Shown here: positions 36,101-46,000 of the stretch, piece by piece
Layout: the number at the start of each line of letters is the position of its first letter
Numbering within the stretch: position 1 is the first letter of the stretch
NCBI GenBank assembly: GCA_949361645.1
Contig: OX442435.1
Span: forward strand, 1,251,625-1,315,624
Origin: Spongilla lacustris
Taxonomy: Eukaryota; Porifera; Demospongiae; Spongillida; Spongillidae
Direction of reading: 5' to 3'
DNA: 64,000 nucleotides
The notes under the pieces: generated by a model
Seen by the model: only the letters and a program-made list of their open reading frames with translations
What the model was told of the DNA's origin: nothing
Database searches by the model: none
Made by a program: the position numbers and the translations under genes

Positions 36101-37063
36101 CCCCCTCCCCACACACACTCACACACACTTTAATTTGGGTCGAATGCTAACTCGCTAATCAGTTCACTCGCGTTCACTAAACGCTTCGTTTTTCAACTCG
36201 TCAATCATGTAATTAAATTTCGTAAGTTAATTTATTCATAACTGGTGGGGGGAGGGTCTTTAGACCCATTATATCCCCCTCCCCCCCCCCCCCCCCCCCA
36301 GCCCCCGGATCCGCCACTGGTCGCTTTTTTTTTTCAGGATCCGCATTGAGATACTGTAAACTCGGGAGGACTCTAATTTAAATTCGTAGCCTCCCTTTTG
36401 GTATTTCTCCCGTTGTTTAGCTCACCTCTTTCGTTCTCGTAAGGCATTTGGACAAAAAAAACTTCAAGCTGTGAAATAAAAAGCTGCGAATAGAACACAG
36501 ACGACCTAATTAAACATTATGGGAACGATTTTACATAGCCCCCCAATATATATAAAGCTATATTTCATGGTTGTCACTTATTCTGCTTTACCATTGAAAG
36601 TAGAATACAATTGTCTGTATTTACATGAACTTTATATACTTGATTATCTCCAGCAGCTACCACTGACCAGGCTACTACAATCATCACAGCTTTGTCAGCT
36701 GCTCTTGTGGCAGTGTTTGTGATACTCACTGCAATGATGGTACTTGCTGTCATGACAACTGTTCTGATCATGAGGTAAGTGTTCACTAGTGTGCTATTTT
36801 TAGCATGTGACATTGTATTCCTTAAAACTTAGACACAAATACAGTCAAGGTTATAGTATCAGGAAGCCAGAATGTAATATTGCAAACAGGTAATGGTGTG
36901 ATGTATCTATCATCAATTATTTATGTACCTTTCTATACGTACTATCTACAAAAGTGATATCATGGAGTTGAAGGAGAGCAATGTATATGAAACCACAATG
37001 CAGGATGACAATCACTATGAACCAGTAGATGTTGAAGAAAACAAAAATACTGATGGGGAATAG
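26236..37063 (+). CDS. SRCR receptor gene C, complete (about 1,101 aa)
   Basis: The eighteen exons are 26236-26296; 27090-27443; 27496-27681; 27757-27969; 28476-28820; 29314-29487; 29551-29712; 29764-30114; 30173-30361; 30422-30652; 30731-31078; 31139-31315; 31378-31524; 31748-31786; 32219-32263; 36657-36774; 36833-36889; 36955-37063. Lengths sum to 3,306 nt with all phases consistent and no internal stop. The product is a type I membrane protein: signal peptide, eight SRCR domains, a short Ser/Thr/Pro stalk, one transmembrane helix ([20 protein letters not shown]) and a tail of about 55 residues with two tyrosine motifs. SRCR domains bind proteins and polyanions in innate immunity and adhesion; multi-SRCR receptors are known from sponges, including the Geodia aggregation receptor. 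Its ligand is unknown. The intron before the transmembrane exon holds MITEs and a 3.3-kb transposon. Confidence 0.85.
27090..27443 (+). CDS. Gene C SRCR domain 1 (single exon)
   Basis: Phase 1-1, 118 codons. Motifs [49 protein letters not shown]. It carries two extra residues relative to gene A domain 1. Confidence 0.85.
27496..27969 (+). CDS. Gene C SRCR domain 2 (two exons, Tyr/Phe-rich loop)
   Basis: Exons 27496-27681 and 27757-27969 with a 75-bp intron. After [11 protein letters not shown] comes a 25-residue loop with alternating Tyr and Phe ([14 protein letters not shown]), encoded by TAT/TTT triplets, before [11 protein letters not shown]. The loop is longer than in gene A and shorter than in D. 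Confidence 0.85.
28057..28236. repeat. Hairpin MITE in gene C intron between domains 2 and 3
   Basis: The left arm cttacgctaagtgaatcaga and the phrase ctacccaaaggtcgtgattc return inverted at about 28185-28236. It has arms of about 70 bp and is absent from the same intron in genes A and D. Confidence 0.8.
28476..28820 (+). CDS. Gene C SRCR domain 3 (single exon)
   Basis: Phase 1-1, 115 codons: [65 protein letters not shown]. It has a classical WGTVCDD motif, unlike the A and D copies (WGTVCGD). Confidence 0.85.
29314..29712 (+). CDS. Gene C SRCR domain 4 (two exons)
   Basis: Exons 29314-29487 and 29551-29712 around a 63-bp intron. Motifs [59 protein letters not shown]. Confidence 0.85.
29764..30114 (+). 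CDS. Gene C SRCR domain 5 (single exon)
   Basis: Phase 1-1, 117 codons, frame intact: [66 protein letters not shown]. It is the reference for the frameshift in gene A. Confidence 0.85.
30173..30652 (+). CDS. Gene C SRCR domain 6 (Tyr-rich loop; in-frame 60-nt intron)
   Basis: Exons 30173-30361 and 30422-30652. The 60-nt intron between them is a multiple of three and open in frame (adding [14 protein letters not shown] and following residues), so the region reads straight through if unspliced. In genes A and D the same intron contains a stop or breaks frame. The 28-residue loop before TCSDH is Tyr/Asn-rich. Confidence 0.8.
30731..31078 (+). CDS. Gene C SRCR domain 7 (single exon)
   Basis: Phase 1-1, 116 codons: [59 protein letters not shown]. 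The WGTVC cysteine is replaced by Tyr. Confidence 0.85.
31139..31524 (+). CDS. Gene C SRCR domain 8 (two exons)
   Basis: Exons 31139-31315 and 31378-31524 with a 62-bp intron. Motifs [63 protein letters not shown]. Confidence 0.85.
31748..32263 (+). CDS. Gene C stalk mini-exons (Ser/Thr/Pro-rich)
   Basis: 31748-31786 (39 nt, [14 protein letters not shown]) and 32219-32263 (45 nt, [16 protein letters not shown]) are flanked by AG and GT and are symmetric in phase 1. Both are conserved in gene A, which supports them as real exons. They could be skipped without changing the frame. Confidence 0.65.
32448..32695. repeat. Hairpin MITE copy (family with 52985-53280)
   Basis: Left arm gcattctctccgagaaag and right arm actttctcaaagtgaatg, plus internal aataattattccc with its inverse, match the copy at 52985-53280. 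It lies inside the long gene C intron. Confidence 0.7.
32741..32850 (-). pseudogene. 3' piece of a broken copy of the Lys/Arg-rich gene
   Basis: The stretch with atccagccg, attgcctagcaacacaatg and gccaagctttt matches 54108-54230, the end of the Lys/Arg-rich ORF region. The 5' piece of the same copy is at about 36370-36470. A MITE and the 3.3-kb element at 33038-36320 lie between them. Confidence 0.5.
32848..32976. repeat. Hairpin MITE, copy 1
   Basis: It begins ctagtctcgtacccagaccc and ends with the inverse (gggtctgggtacgagattag). A second, shorter copy is at 52716-52822 with the same gcggatggattacatcaccg core. Confidence 0.8.
33038..36320 (-). mobile_element. Decayed 3.3-kb DNA transposon in gene C intron
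   Basis: The left end ccagcggcgaatccagg mirrors the right end ggatccgccactgg, and each end has a homopolymer C tract just inside (33121-33147, about 36281-36299). Minus-strand frames are exon-like: at 34026-34238 one reads [20 protein letters not shown], then GQTEDYVSH, resembling a conserved block of uncharacterised transposases. Another, at about 34830-34910, reads [17 protein letters not shown]. Superfamily not assigned. It separates the stalk exons from the transmembrane exon of gene C. Confidence 0.45.
36370..36470 (-). pseudogene. 5' piece of broken Lys/Arg-rich gene copy
   Basis: The sequence actcgggaggactctaa, tttctcccgttgtttagctc and cgtaaggcatttgg matches the start-codon end of the ORF at 54164-54487 with several differences and stops. 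Confidence 0.5.
36657..36774 (+). CDS. Gene C transmembrane exon
   Basis: It reads [40 protein letters not shown], a single membrane helix followed by a basic residue (stop-transfer). It starts after a CAGCAG tandem acceptor in phase 1 and ends at ATGAG/gtaagt in phase 2. Confidence 0.8.
36833..37063 (+). CDS. Gene C cytoplasmic tail exons
   Basis: 36833-36889 reads [18 protein letters not shown]. 36955-37063 reads [20 protein letters not shown], then [16 protein letters not shown], stop. Two tyrosines ten residues apart (VYETT and HYEPV) in an acidic context are plausible phosphorylation and SH2-docking sites. The spacing recalls an ITAM, but the first motif has Thr instead of Leu/Ile at +3. 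Gene A keeps the same sequence out of reach. Confidence 0.75.
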
Positions 37064-37571
37064 TCTAATATGAAGTGAACTGAGATTACAGTAAATGGAT
37101 GATAATGCACCATTGAACTATTAAATTATAGTTTAGATCAAGTAAAGTTACCAATGAGTTGTGTACATGTTGCATTGAGTGAAGACCAGCCCTACATGCT
37201 TATAATTACATTGGCCAAGAACTAATTAAGTTATAATTAATTACCTTACTTCCCTAGCTATATGTTCTAATCTCAAATGAAATCACTCTGTTATTGTACC
37301 ACTTTGGGTACTTAAAATATGGAGACACACAACACATATGCAGCTTGTGAAGATCAATGTTAAGGTACCATTATGGCAATGCATAATGACATTCATTATT
37401 ATGCATTTATATATGATGCTTGCAATGTTTTGCACATGATCACCAAGTGTGATATATAAATAATAGCATACAAGACTTGAACATGGAATAAAATATGAAT
37501 GAGAGCGTTGAGTAAATAAAAAGTGCCAGCAATTGGTGCCTAAAGGTTCATTGCCTGCTAAACATTTACTG

Positions 37572-37745
37572 CTAGTTCAATGAGATCTCATCTGAATGGC
37601 TAGGTCTTCTCTTCATTGACTTGAGATATTTGTCACAGAGACCATTTGCACAGCTAGCAGTCTTGGCCATGGCATGGTGAGGTGTGCACAGGTAAGGTCT
37701 GTTCACCATCTGTGAGAGTCTCTCCACCACTTCCTCGAGGTTACC
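37572..37745 (-). CDS. ANKIB1-like C-terminal exon, fragment 3 (last exon)
   Basis: It reads GNLEEVVERLSQMVNRPYLC, TPHHAMAKTASCANGLCDKY, LKSMKRRPSHSDEISLN, stop. A ctag acceptor joins in phase 0 to the EALQ donor at 40394. Together with the exons at 40394-40548 and 40825-40963 it forms the end of an ANKIB1-like Ariadne domain in proper order on the minus strand, split by a 2.1-kb retroelement. It is open, so it could be a functional 3' end or a pseudogene. Confidence 0.6.
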   Translation of the reverse strand, partial: GNLEEVVERLSQMVNRPYLCTPHHAMAKTASCANGLCDKYLKSMKRRPSHSDEISLN

Positions 37746-37989
37746 CTAGTTTTATAATGGTGGTACAGTAGACACCCAAAAGATTAAAAACTGTAATAAC
37801 ATACACACATACTACCACTGAGGGGGCGGGGGGGGGGGACGGGGCAAAAAAAAAGTTATAGACACCATCCCAAAAATTCTTAAAATCAAGGGCCAGGTCA
37901 AACCCCCCCTTCCCCCCCCCCCCCCCCCTCCGCACCCAACAATGAGACAAATTGGAAGCTGCTGCAGACCAAGAACCCTGAGGGTCCTC

Positions 37990-40135
37990 TTCCAATGCTG
38001 CCACCTGTCCCCATTCTGGCAGGGACTATTCTCCCTCCTGATTCTAATGTCTTGACCATTCTTAAGTCTTCCAGCTACAGCCTGTGGACCATCTGGCCTT
38101 CGTATTCAGCATTTGTTGAATGCTGCTGAGGTGCCTTTACTATCCCCCATTGGTGCTTTATTGAGAGATGTGGTTAATCTCCTAGCTTCAGGAAAGGTAC
38201 CAGTTTCAGTTTCCAAGTTTATGGCAGGAGGATGTCTCACTGCTCTTGATAAGGACAATCCTAACAGTCTTCCTGATATTCGTCCTATTGCAGTGGGAGT
38301 AAGCTTTACACTGCTTAGTTGGAAAGTGTTAATGTGCTGTTACTAAGGAAAAAGGCCAGTGAATATTTTGCCTCACTCCAAATGTGAGTAGCGTGTCCAT
38401 CAGGAGCTGAGAAAATCATCCATGGGTGAAGGCACTGTGTGGAAGAGCATTGGATGGATGAAGATTTTGCCGTATATGTGCAATGCTTGGTGTCGCATCA
38501 GGCCCTCTTAGATGAATGTAGTGCCCACTTCCCTGAATTGCTCCCCTGGGCCTCGTGGTGTTACAGTCAGCACCCTACTTTGTGGCATCACATGGGTATC
38601 ATTGCCTTGTATTGCACAAGCCGGTCACTTCCATCACTACTGATAATGAGTGTTCCAGTTTGCTATTCCATAGATGGTACATTGATGATGGTGTGGTTGC
38701 AGGGCCTAAGCCTGCTGTAGCAAAGGTATTCTCCATCATCCTGGAGCTGGGTCTTCCACTTGGTCTTTTTATCAATGCTGGAAAATGTGAGTTGTTTGGC
38801 TTGGGTGATCTCAGCTCATTTTCACCTCTGATGAAAAGTCCAGTGTTCCTAATTTTGAGATTCTAGGAGCTCCAATTGGAGATATAATCTTTTGTGCCAA
38901 GTTTTTTGCACACAAACGTGCAGATGCTTCCAAGTTGCTTAAACAGTTGGAGGATGTGGATGCTGTTGATCCACAGGTGGCTCTGCTCCTGCTTAGGCTA
39001 TGTGGTGGCTTCTGCAAGTTGGTGCACCTTGCTAGATCTACCCCCCCAGCCTTAATTGGTGATGCTTTGCATTTCTATGATGATGATGTCTGTCGCTGTT
39101 TTTCTGAATGCACCCCGATAGACCCACCCAATGTTGCATGGCAACAAGCCCAACTCAGCCTAAGCAGAGGGGTCTTGGGCTCCGTAGTCTTTTGGAACAC
39201 AGTTCAGCTGCCTACATATCCTCTTTAAGTGCTTCTGGTGTCTGCTCATCTTCTAGCAAGCACCTAGCTGAGGCCATCAAGGATTTTGTCTCCTCTGATG
39301 ATGCCTTAGTGTTGGACCATCTTGATGTTGTGATGCTCCAAAGGTCTCTGTCTGTCAAAATTGAGGATCAAAATTTATGTGTGTTGTTTGACAAGGTCTC
39401 CTTGCCTGACAAAGCACGTCTGTTATCCATTTCTTCGTGACATGCAGCTGCTTGGCTATCTGTGGTTCCTTCCCTAAGGCTCAATCTCCATCTTAAACCT
39501 GCTGAGTTTCAGATTGCTTTGAAGTGGTGGTTGGGCATTGCTGTTACTGATATTCCTGTTTGCTCCTTTTGCCCATCCCATGCTTTGGACCCTTTAGGCC
39601 ACCATGCCTTAACATACAAGCATGGAGGAGATGTGGTGTCGCGGCATAACAGGCTCAGGGATGTCCTCTTAGAATCTTGTCGATGAGTCTGTTTGGGTCC
39701 TCAAGTTGAAGCAGGAAGTGGTTTGGGGCATGAAGGACATAGAACACAGCCAGCAGACATCCTTATTCCTCATTGTAAACCAGCAGCTCTAGATATGACT
39801 GTCACATCTATGCTAAATTCAAGTACGTTAATGGAAGCGGGTGTGACAAGTGGATCTGCAGCTCTGGCACCTGAGGTGCGCAAGCACAATGCTAATGATG
39901 CCAAGTGCTCAGAGCTAGGCTGGACATGTATCCCCATAGCAGGGGAGACGTATGTGTGCTGGGGTGCAGAAGCCATGCAAACATTATCACACCTTGCCTC
40001 TCGCCTAGCCACCAGGGAAATTGCTCCAAGTCCCAAGCTACCTGTCTATTGTATGGCAGGCTTAGCCTGACTTTGATGCGAGCCAACGCATGGGCACTCC
40101 TGTCTCGAGCAGGATCATCTGTGGACGATCCATAG
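37990..40135 (+). mobile_element. Decayed retrotransposon: reverse transcriptase plus C-terminal nuclease-like domain
   Basis: The collinear frames are GLRIQHLLNAAEVP and PDIRPIAVG (fingers), ALLDECSAHFPELLPWASW (palm), WYIDDGVVAGPK (the catalytic Y-x-DD box), LGLFINAGKCELFG (thumb), then SFCPSHALDPLGHHALT with KHGGDVVSRHNRLRD (a Cys/His zinc-binding pattern), QPADILIPHCKPAALDMTVT and EVRKHNANDAKCSELGWTC. The last part has the D, then E-x-K spacing of a PD-(D/E)XK nuclease, as in restriction-like-endonuclease non-LTR elements. At least four frameshifts and a missing GDPLGPLLF segment make it inactive. It sits inside the ANKIB1-like fragment. Related fragments are at 11.0, 19.7 and 41.7 kb. 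Confidence 0.75.
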
Positions 40136-40393
40136 AACTTATTGTAATATTAGTCCTTTTGTTTGTAATGTATATGTGTATTGTATATTATTATTATATA
40201 TACACTATTAAAATAAAACCACATTATTAAAAAGTACTGCATTAATATTGCTAAGCTGGCAGCACATGTGTGTGGCTTGAATAATACTGAAATTGTGTTC
40301 AATAAATATAATGCCTGTATAAGTACATATATATTTCATTGCTATTTCTATCAAACCATATAAACAATCCCCGGCACCAGCCCGTTTGCCAAC

Positions 40394-40548
40394 CTGAAGA
40401 GCCTCGTACTCTTTCTTATGCTTTTTGTCTGTGTCTGGAATAAAAAATCCAAAGGCATATGAGGATGAAAGAATTTGTCTACAGTGCAGCAGAATCAGCA
40501 CAACATCCTCCAGGATGTTGACATTGGAGTGAGCTGATGGCATGTCTG
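40394..40548 (-). CDS. ANKIB1-like Ariadne-domain exon, fragment 3
   Basis: It reads ADMPSAHSNVNILEDVVLIL, LHCRQILSSSYAFGFFIPD, KKEYEALQ, ending at a gttggc donor in phase 0. In human ANKIB1 the same place has an aliphatic helix, TRRILKCSYPYGFFL and KKEIFELMQ. The frame is intact, unlike the copy at 25.5 kb. Confidence 0.65.
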
Positions 40549-40824
40549 CTGAGGTGATGTTAGCAGCACTGCTGCATCGAAGGAATCGATTTTTCACAGC
40601 ACAATTTCAAACGGAGAGACGGTTAGATTCAAGTCAATTTGTTTTGCTAAACATACATGTACACATCTCTAGAGTTTGACTTATTGATTTGGACTTGGCC
40701 ATTGAGTCTCCCAATACCTTCTGCTCAATCTGAAATTGAGTCTCCCAATACCTTCTGCTCAATCTGAAAACACATGGGGGCGTTTTGTGACTCAGCACAA
40801 AGTACCACACAGCCATGTGCACAC

Positions 40825-40963
40825 CTTGATGCTCTCAAGGTGGTTTTGGTATCGACCATAGTAGTGCATAAACCTGCCCCTGGCCTCCATCATGTCCTCC
40901 ATGCTCTTCCTCCTGACCTCCTCCTGGTGGGTACGTGACTCCTGCAGCCTTCTCCTTGTACTG
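40825..40963 (-). CDS. ANKIB1-like Ariadne-domain exon (FMHYY helix), fragment 3
   Basis: It reads RRRLQESRTHQEEVRRKSME, DMMEARGRFMHYYGRYQNHL, ESIK and a gtgtgc donor. ANKIB1 has RFMHYYTRFKNHEHS at this point, just after its second RING. The catalytic RING1-IBR-RING2 exons are not visible upstream, so this is the 3' third of such a gene at most. The acceptor position is approximate. Confidence 0.65.
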
Positions 40964-40999
40964 ATTACAGCTGTGTGCATAAGGAGGTATAGTAACATC

Positions 41000-41675
41000 A
41001 GTACGTAGCAATGGTAACCTACATATGGTGGTAGTACAGCCTATACATGTGTGCATCACATGCATCACATGCATCCACATTCTGATCATAACTTATTAAT
41101 AGCTGCTGCCCAAATTTAGTGATTCAGGTTTACATGAATACACTCCTGTTGCATATGAATGCTCAATCCATAGTGTGAGACATAACCAGCAAAAAAAGTT
41201 GATGATGTGATTCTTCAAACAATTTCATTTATCGTATGAATATAACTTTTATTTCTTTGAATTGGTACCCTGCAAAGTTTGCCTAGGCAACCCCCACCCC
41301 CCACCTCTTTAGAGTTTAATTTTGGGGCAGTGTGATTGTATTCATACACCAGGTTGCACTTACATGCATAACAAACACACCTTATAAAGACAATCATAGC
41401 TGTACATGTATAGGTATACTGCACATGGTTGCGGAAAGTATCTGGTGTGATGTGTAGGTAGCCGGGTGTGATGTGTAGTGTGTGCTGAGGCTGTGGTGTG
41501 CTGAGGACATGCATAAGCATGAAACCTGAATAATGTAGGTATTTGGCTGGAAAATGGACAAACCCTATTGGGAAAAATCAATAAGCATTTTAATAATTTG
41601 GATTTTCAGATCCAGAAAACCCTGAAAAATCAATTATTGTTTTAAAAGGACCCAGAGTGTCACCATAGTGTCACC
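41000..41675. other. Spacer without recognised gene
   Basis: No exon with recognisable similarity was seen; open frames are short and Cys/His/Thr-rich from biased sequence. Confidence 0.4.
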
Positions 41676-41679
41676 TGCA

Positions 41680-42090
41680 AGCGGGGGGGGGGGGGGGGGG
41701 GGGGGGGGGAGGATGTGACCAATCGCCATAACCTGTTGCGCAATACAGTCTACGAGGCATGCCACCAGACATCCTTGTCAGTTTGCTTGGAAGCAGGTGA
41801 TGGTTTAGGTAAGGACAAGGCTCTCACCCGTCCAGCTGATGTACTAGTTTCTAACTCCAGTGGTTCTGCTAGTGCTACATATGATATTACTGTTACCTTA
41901 CCACTTATTTCCTCAATTATTTTGGAAGCGGGAGTTTCAGTAGGATCAGCAGCCAAAGCAGCAGAGGTATGTAAACAATCCAAGTAACTAGGGTGGTGGT
42001 GCACTCCCTTAGCTGTGAAAACGTACGGAGCATGGGGTGCTGAAGGATGCAACACTTTCTCTATTATTGCTTCATCATGACAAACAAATT
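41680..42090 (+). mobile_element. Retrotransposon 3' fragment interrupted by poly-G
   Basis: It resembles the C-terminal region of the element at 38-40 kb: NRHNLLRNTVYEACHQ, RPADVLVSNSSGS, YDITVTLPL, then AVKTYGAWGAEG. The expected CK-x-GGDV segment is expanded into a 28-bp poly-G run (41682-41709). Confidence 0.65.
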
Positions 42091-42099
42091 TCTAAGTCA

Positions 42100-42670
42100 A
42101 TCATCCTGTCCAACGAATATAGCAAACTCAGTATCATCCTCATCTGGTCTAATACCAGAGCCATAATGATGAGATCCCTGATGGTGGCTGCTGGAGGTTT
42201 CTCGGAGAACATATAAAAATAATAATGTATAGGTGGTAGGTATTTTAAATGTTATTTAGTCGATATAATATGTACGTATTAAAAGAATAATAAAAATCAT
42301 AAATCAATTTTGATTATCCAGTGGAGACTACGCATCCCATAAAGATGTTATTATTTCCTAAGAAAAGAGAGAGATTTATACACATCTGAGAGGGGGTGAA
42401 GCCGAGATTTATGATGTTCTTATATAACTGTTACAAGATTATATATAAATAAATAAATAAAAATTATGTACATTGAATCGTTATTGTTACATTCACACAA
42501 AAAATGAATACACAGGAAAAAGTTAAACTACATGTTTATATAATTAAAAAAAAAAAAATTACATGTACTGCGTGGTGCGCGTTCGAACGAAATAACTTTT
42601 AGTTAAAGGCTGTGGCTAGGCTATAGAGAGCCGGTACCGGCACTCTTCAAAATGGTTATAGCTATAGAGC
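42100..42670. other. Spacer left of the Ginger1-like element
   Basis: AT-rich, no gene recognised. It ends in tatagagcgCCGG, the target site of the transposon at 42676. Confidence 0.4.
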
Positions 42671-42675
42671 GCCGG

Positions 42676-42835
42676 TGTCACAGGCATGTGGGTCCCCCCC
42701 CCCCCCCATTTTGGGTCCGGGGGGACCCATATGCCTAGGCAACTGGGTCCCCCCCGGACCCAAATGCCTAGGCATATGGGTCCGGGTAATTATTTGAACA
42801 TCCAGGCATCTTGGTCCGGGTAGGGGGCGGAGGGG
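42676..42835. repeat. Left terminal inverted repeat of Ginger1-like element
   Basis: About 160 bp, GC-rich, built of sub-repeats around the palindrome tgcctaggca and gggtccgg. It contains a poly-C run (42696-42709) that is shorter in the right end. Confidence 0.85.
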
Positions 42836-43089
42836 GGGGGACCGAGTTTCCTGATGCATTTTATTTATTCACCGATACCAACCAGGTTTTAATTGATACG
42901 ATAGACACATTTGATGCTACTTTCTCAATGGTAAGCCAGCGTCTGTCAGCCGTTATACACTTTGTAACGCAACATACAAAAAAACGATCGCCATACAATA
43001 TATATATGTATGTATGTGCCTTGCAGACAATGGGTCATGACAATATGTGGTTCAAGTAATACACAACTGTTTCTTCATAGCTCATCTCA

Positions 43090-46000
43090 GCATACAGGAA
43101 TTTTATTACTGCAGCCATCAGCTATAGAAATAAAGGAATAGTGCTGATAACATTTGAATAATAACATAAACCGGCATACTTCTGGATAAAGAACATCCCA
43201 GGCTAAGGTCAATGCTTGTATCCCTTTGTTGCCTTGATCAATGCTGATTCCATACATAAAGTGCTTCACTGCTTCAACCTAAAATTGATCATATTTCAGT
43301 TGTAAAATTTTGTTTTCTACATCAACATACCACATCAATATCCTTGATAGGCCACACATGTAGGATGTGCCTTAAGCTTCTGTAGTCAGGTGACTTAATA
43401 TGCTGACAGACAAGAGGAAAAGCCTTAGAAATCTTCTCCTCACTCAACCTGATGTAGACTGATTTAAAGAATGATGCCACTGTACTCTTGCAAATCTTTC
43501 GAAGATGGGCCTTTAAAAAAAAAGTTGCAATGGTAATATATACATCAAACACCTAATTGTTAACAGCTAACCTCACTCTCATGGCAAATGTTGACCAGTG
43601 CATCAAAAAAAACGTTATTTTCACTGGGAAATATTTGGATTGTTTCATGAATAAGTACAAGGGGACAAATTAGTACATTTACCTATCCACATACAAAGGA
43701 ATGGGCTTCTTCCATAATTTAAGTTTCTTCGCTTCTTTCTCATAAGTACACATAAGAGGCAGAGGTTCAATAGGGCTAACATCCATGATAGGTTTTGATT
43801 GAAACTTTGGAAGCAGGTCTTTGTAACTATAGCAACCATCTGAGGTGTATGTACAATTTTATTCTTCAGCACTTACACTTGATTTACACTACCTCCAGCT
43901 AGCTCATCACTAGCACTACAGTGTTCCCTTTTTGGTGCAAGCACAGTCTGGTTAGAAGAAAGCAATCTGGTATTGCTCATATATGATGCAATCATTTCTT
44001 GCTTTACCTTTTCAAGATGAACTTTTATGTCTTGTGACAGACTATCTTTGCAATCTTCCAAAACTATCTTCACTATATTGCTGCTTACAGAGGAACTAAA
44101 TACACATAAGAGGCAATATAATTGCAGGGTCAGCATAAGTTACTACTATAATCACCTTTCAACGAGTGTTGCAGCTAACCATGAGCGCATTGCTGCGCTT
44201 GATGTCTGTAGGCTTGTATTAATTAATAATGCTAATCAAGTTTTCGGAAACTTACTTCAAAAGACAGTGCTTGATTATTTGCTATGCAGTCTGCAAACTA
44301 AAATTGAAACCAATTCAGTTATATGTTCTATGTACATGCAGTTAGTTATACAGTACCTTGCAAATAAAAACTCCACAGTCTGAGGAACCCCTCTGTTGCA
44401 GTTTTGGGTCCTAACATTAGCCACAAAATACACATTAATTGAACATAAAAATACACAGCTTACGGTGAACTTTTCAAATCGCCATTTCACCATATCCACA
44501 CTATCAGAGTACTGATTGAAATACTCTTGCCTTATAAAATTGCTTTAATATACATAATTATTATTACATGAAAATCATTATATATGACTGCACCTTATAA
44601 GAGCTGTAGCATTCCCTTGAATGGTGTCATAAAATGAATCATACACAGAGACTGACTGCTTTGATATATCAATCACCTACATGTATATATGAATATGAAG
44701 CTATAACATCAAATTTGAATGTTATACTATAATTACCACAAGAAACCAGTGTCCAGGGATATGGCAGGGCATAAAGACATACTTGAAATCAAACATTCCT
44801 TCGTTCTGCACACAATTTCACACAGAAGATTTCAGTTTAAGTGACTTTTATCTGCATGTACCTTGAATGGCGATGTGTATTTATCTCTTGACAACATTGT
44901 GAAGACAAACGAACTAAGGCACTTTATCTGGCTTCCAAAAGCCATGGCCTGCTATTTAAAAGAAGTATGATGATGCAGCTATAATACAGTATTTAGCATA
45001 CTGCTGAATGGTTACTCTCAAGCACATGGAAGAAATAGTTGATTACCTAAAAGGTGAACTCAGTCAAGTAACTGTAGTGTTAAACAGTATTGCTTAACTC
45101 CATCTCCTATTTGAGATCCCTGCAATACATCTTTAAACTCATTTGTTGTAACACAATGTCTTCCTTGAGTATCCTTTATCATAATATCTGAATAAGATAC
45201 AAAGCATTTGTGTGTCATATTTAATTTGTATCCATCTAATGATGCTCTCACTTTACCTGTACATGAAATTAATAACGTTATGGCGTTAAATTACACTCAT
45301 ACCTGAATTATTACCTAAGCTCTGAGTGCTATTTCTACACGGAGCCTTCATAACTGTGCTCTGCAGATCAATAGGTGCTAGACTGAAATAATGGTGCCCC
45401 ATTTGACATCCAAGCAACAATATAGGTCCATCACTAGACTCATCTGGATACAACCAAATAATACATCTGTCTGGATTGCTAGTGTCAGTAATGACACATA
45501 TAACAACACGCATCATTGAAGCAACAACTTGCAGCTCAAGGTGATTTCCCCACGTCCCAGGCTGTGACATTTCAGTTAAGTAGTCTTTCCATGATGACGG
45601 ATGTAGTAATGAAATGTGACAAATGTGTTCCATCTGACTACAGTAGTTTAAATAGGCAATGATATGAACTTATTTGTACACAGCAAGAAGTTAACTTACA
45701 GTGTAAGGATTATGGGCCATGAACTCAACCACTTCCTTCCGTAATACATTGTATCGTTTTCGTGTGATTTTCAACCGAACCAGTTGGTCACAAACAGCAG
45801 AAAAAAGACAGTTTCCATCTCCAAGGACATTGCATCGTAGTTTCAGGCCATAATGTTCAATGTTTTGCAGCATAATGGTACATCTTTCAGTCTCATTGCC
45901 ACTATGAGGCTCATTCGTCAGCTGGTACAATGTAGGTGAGCACAGCTCTTTCCCTTTTACAATTGCATATACATTATACATGTACCATATAATTATTTTT

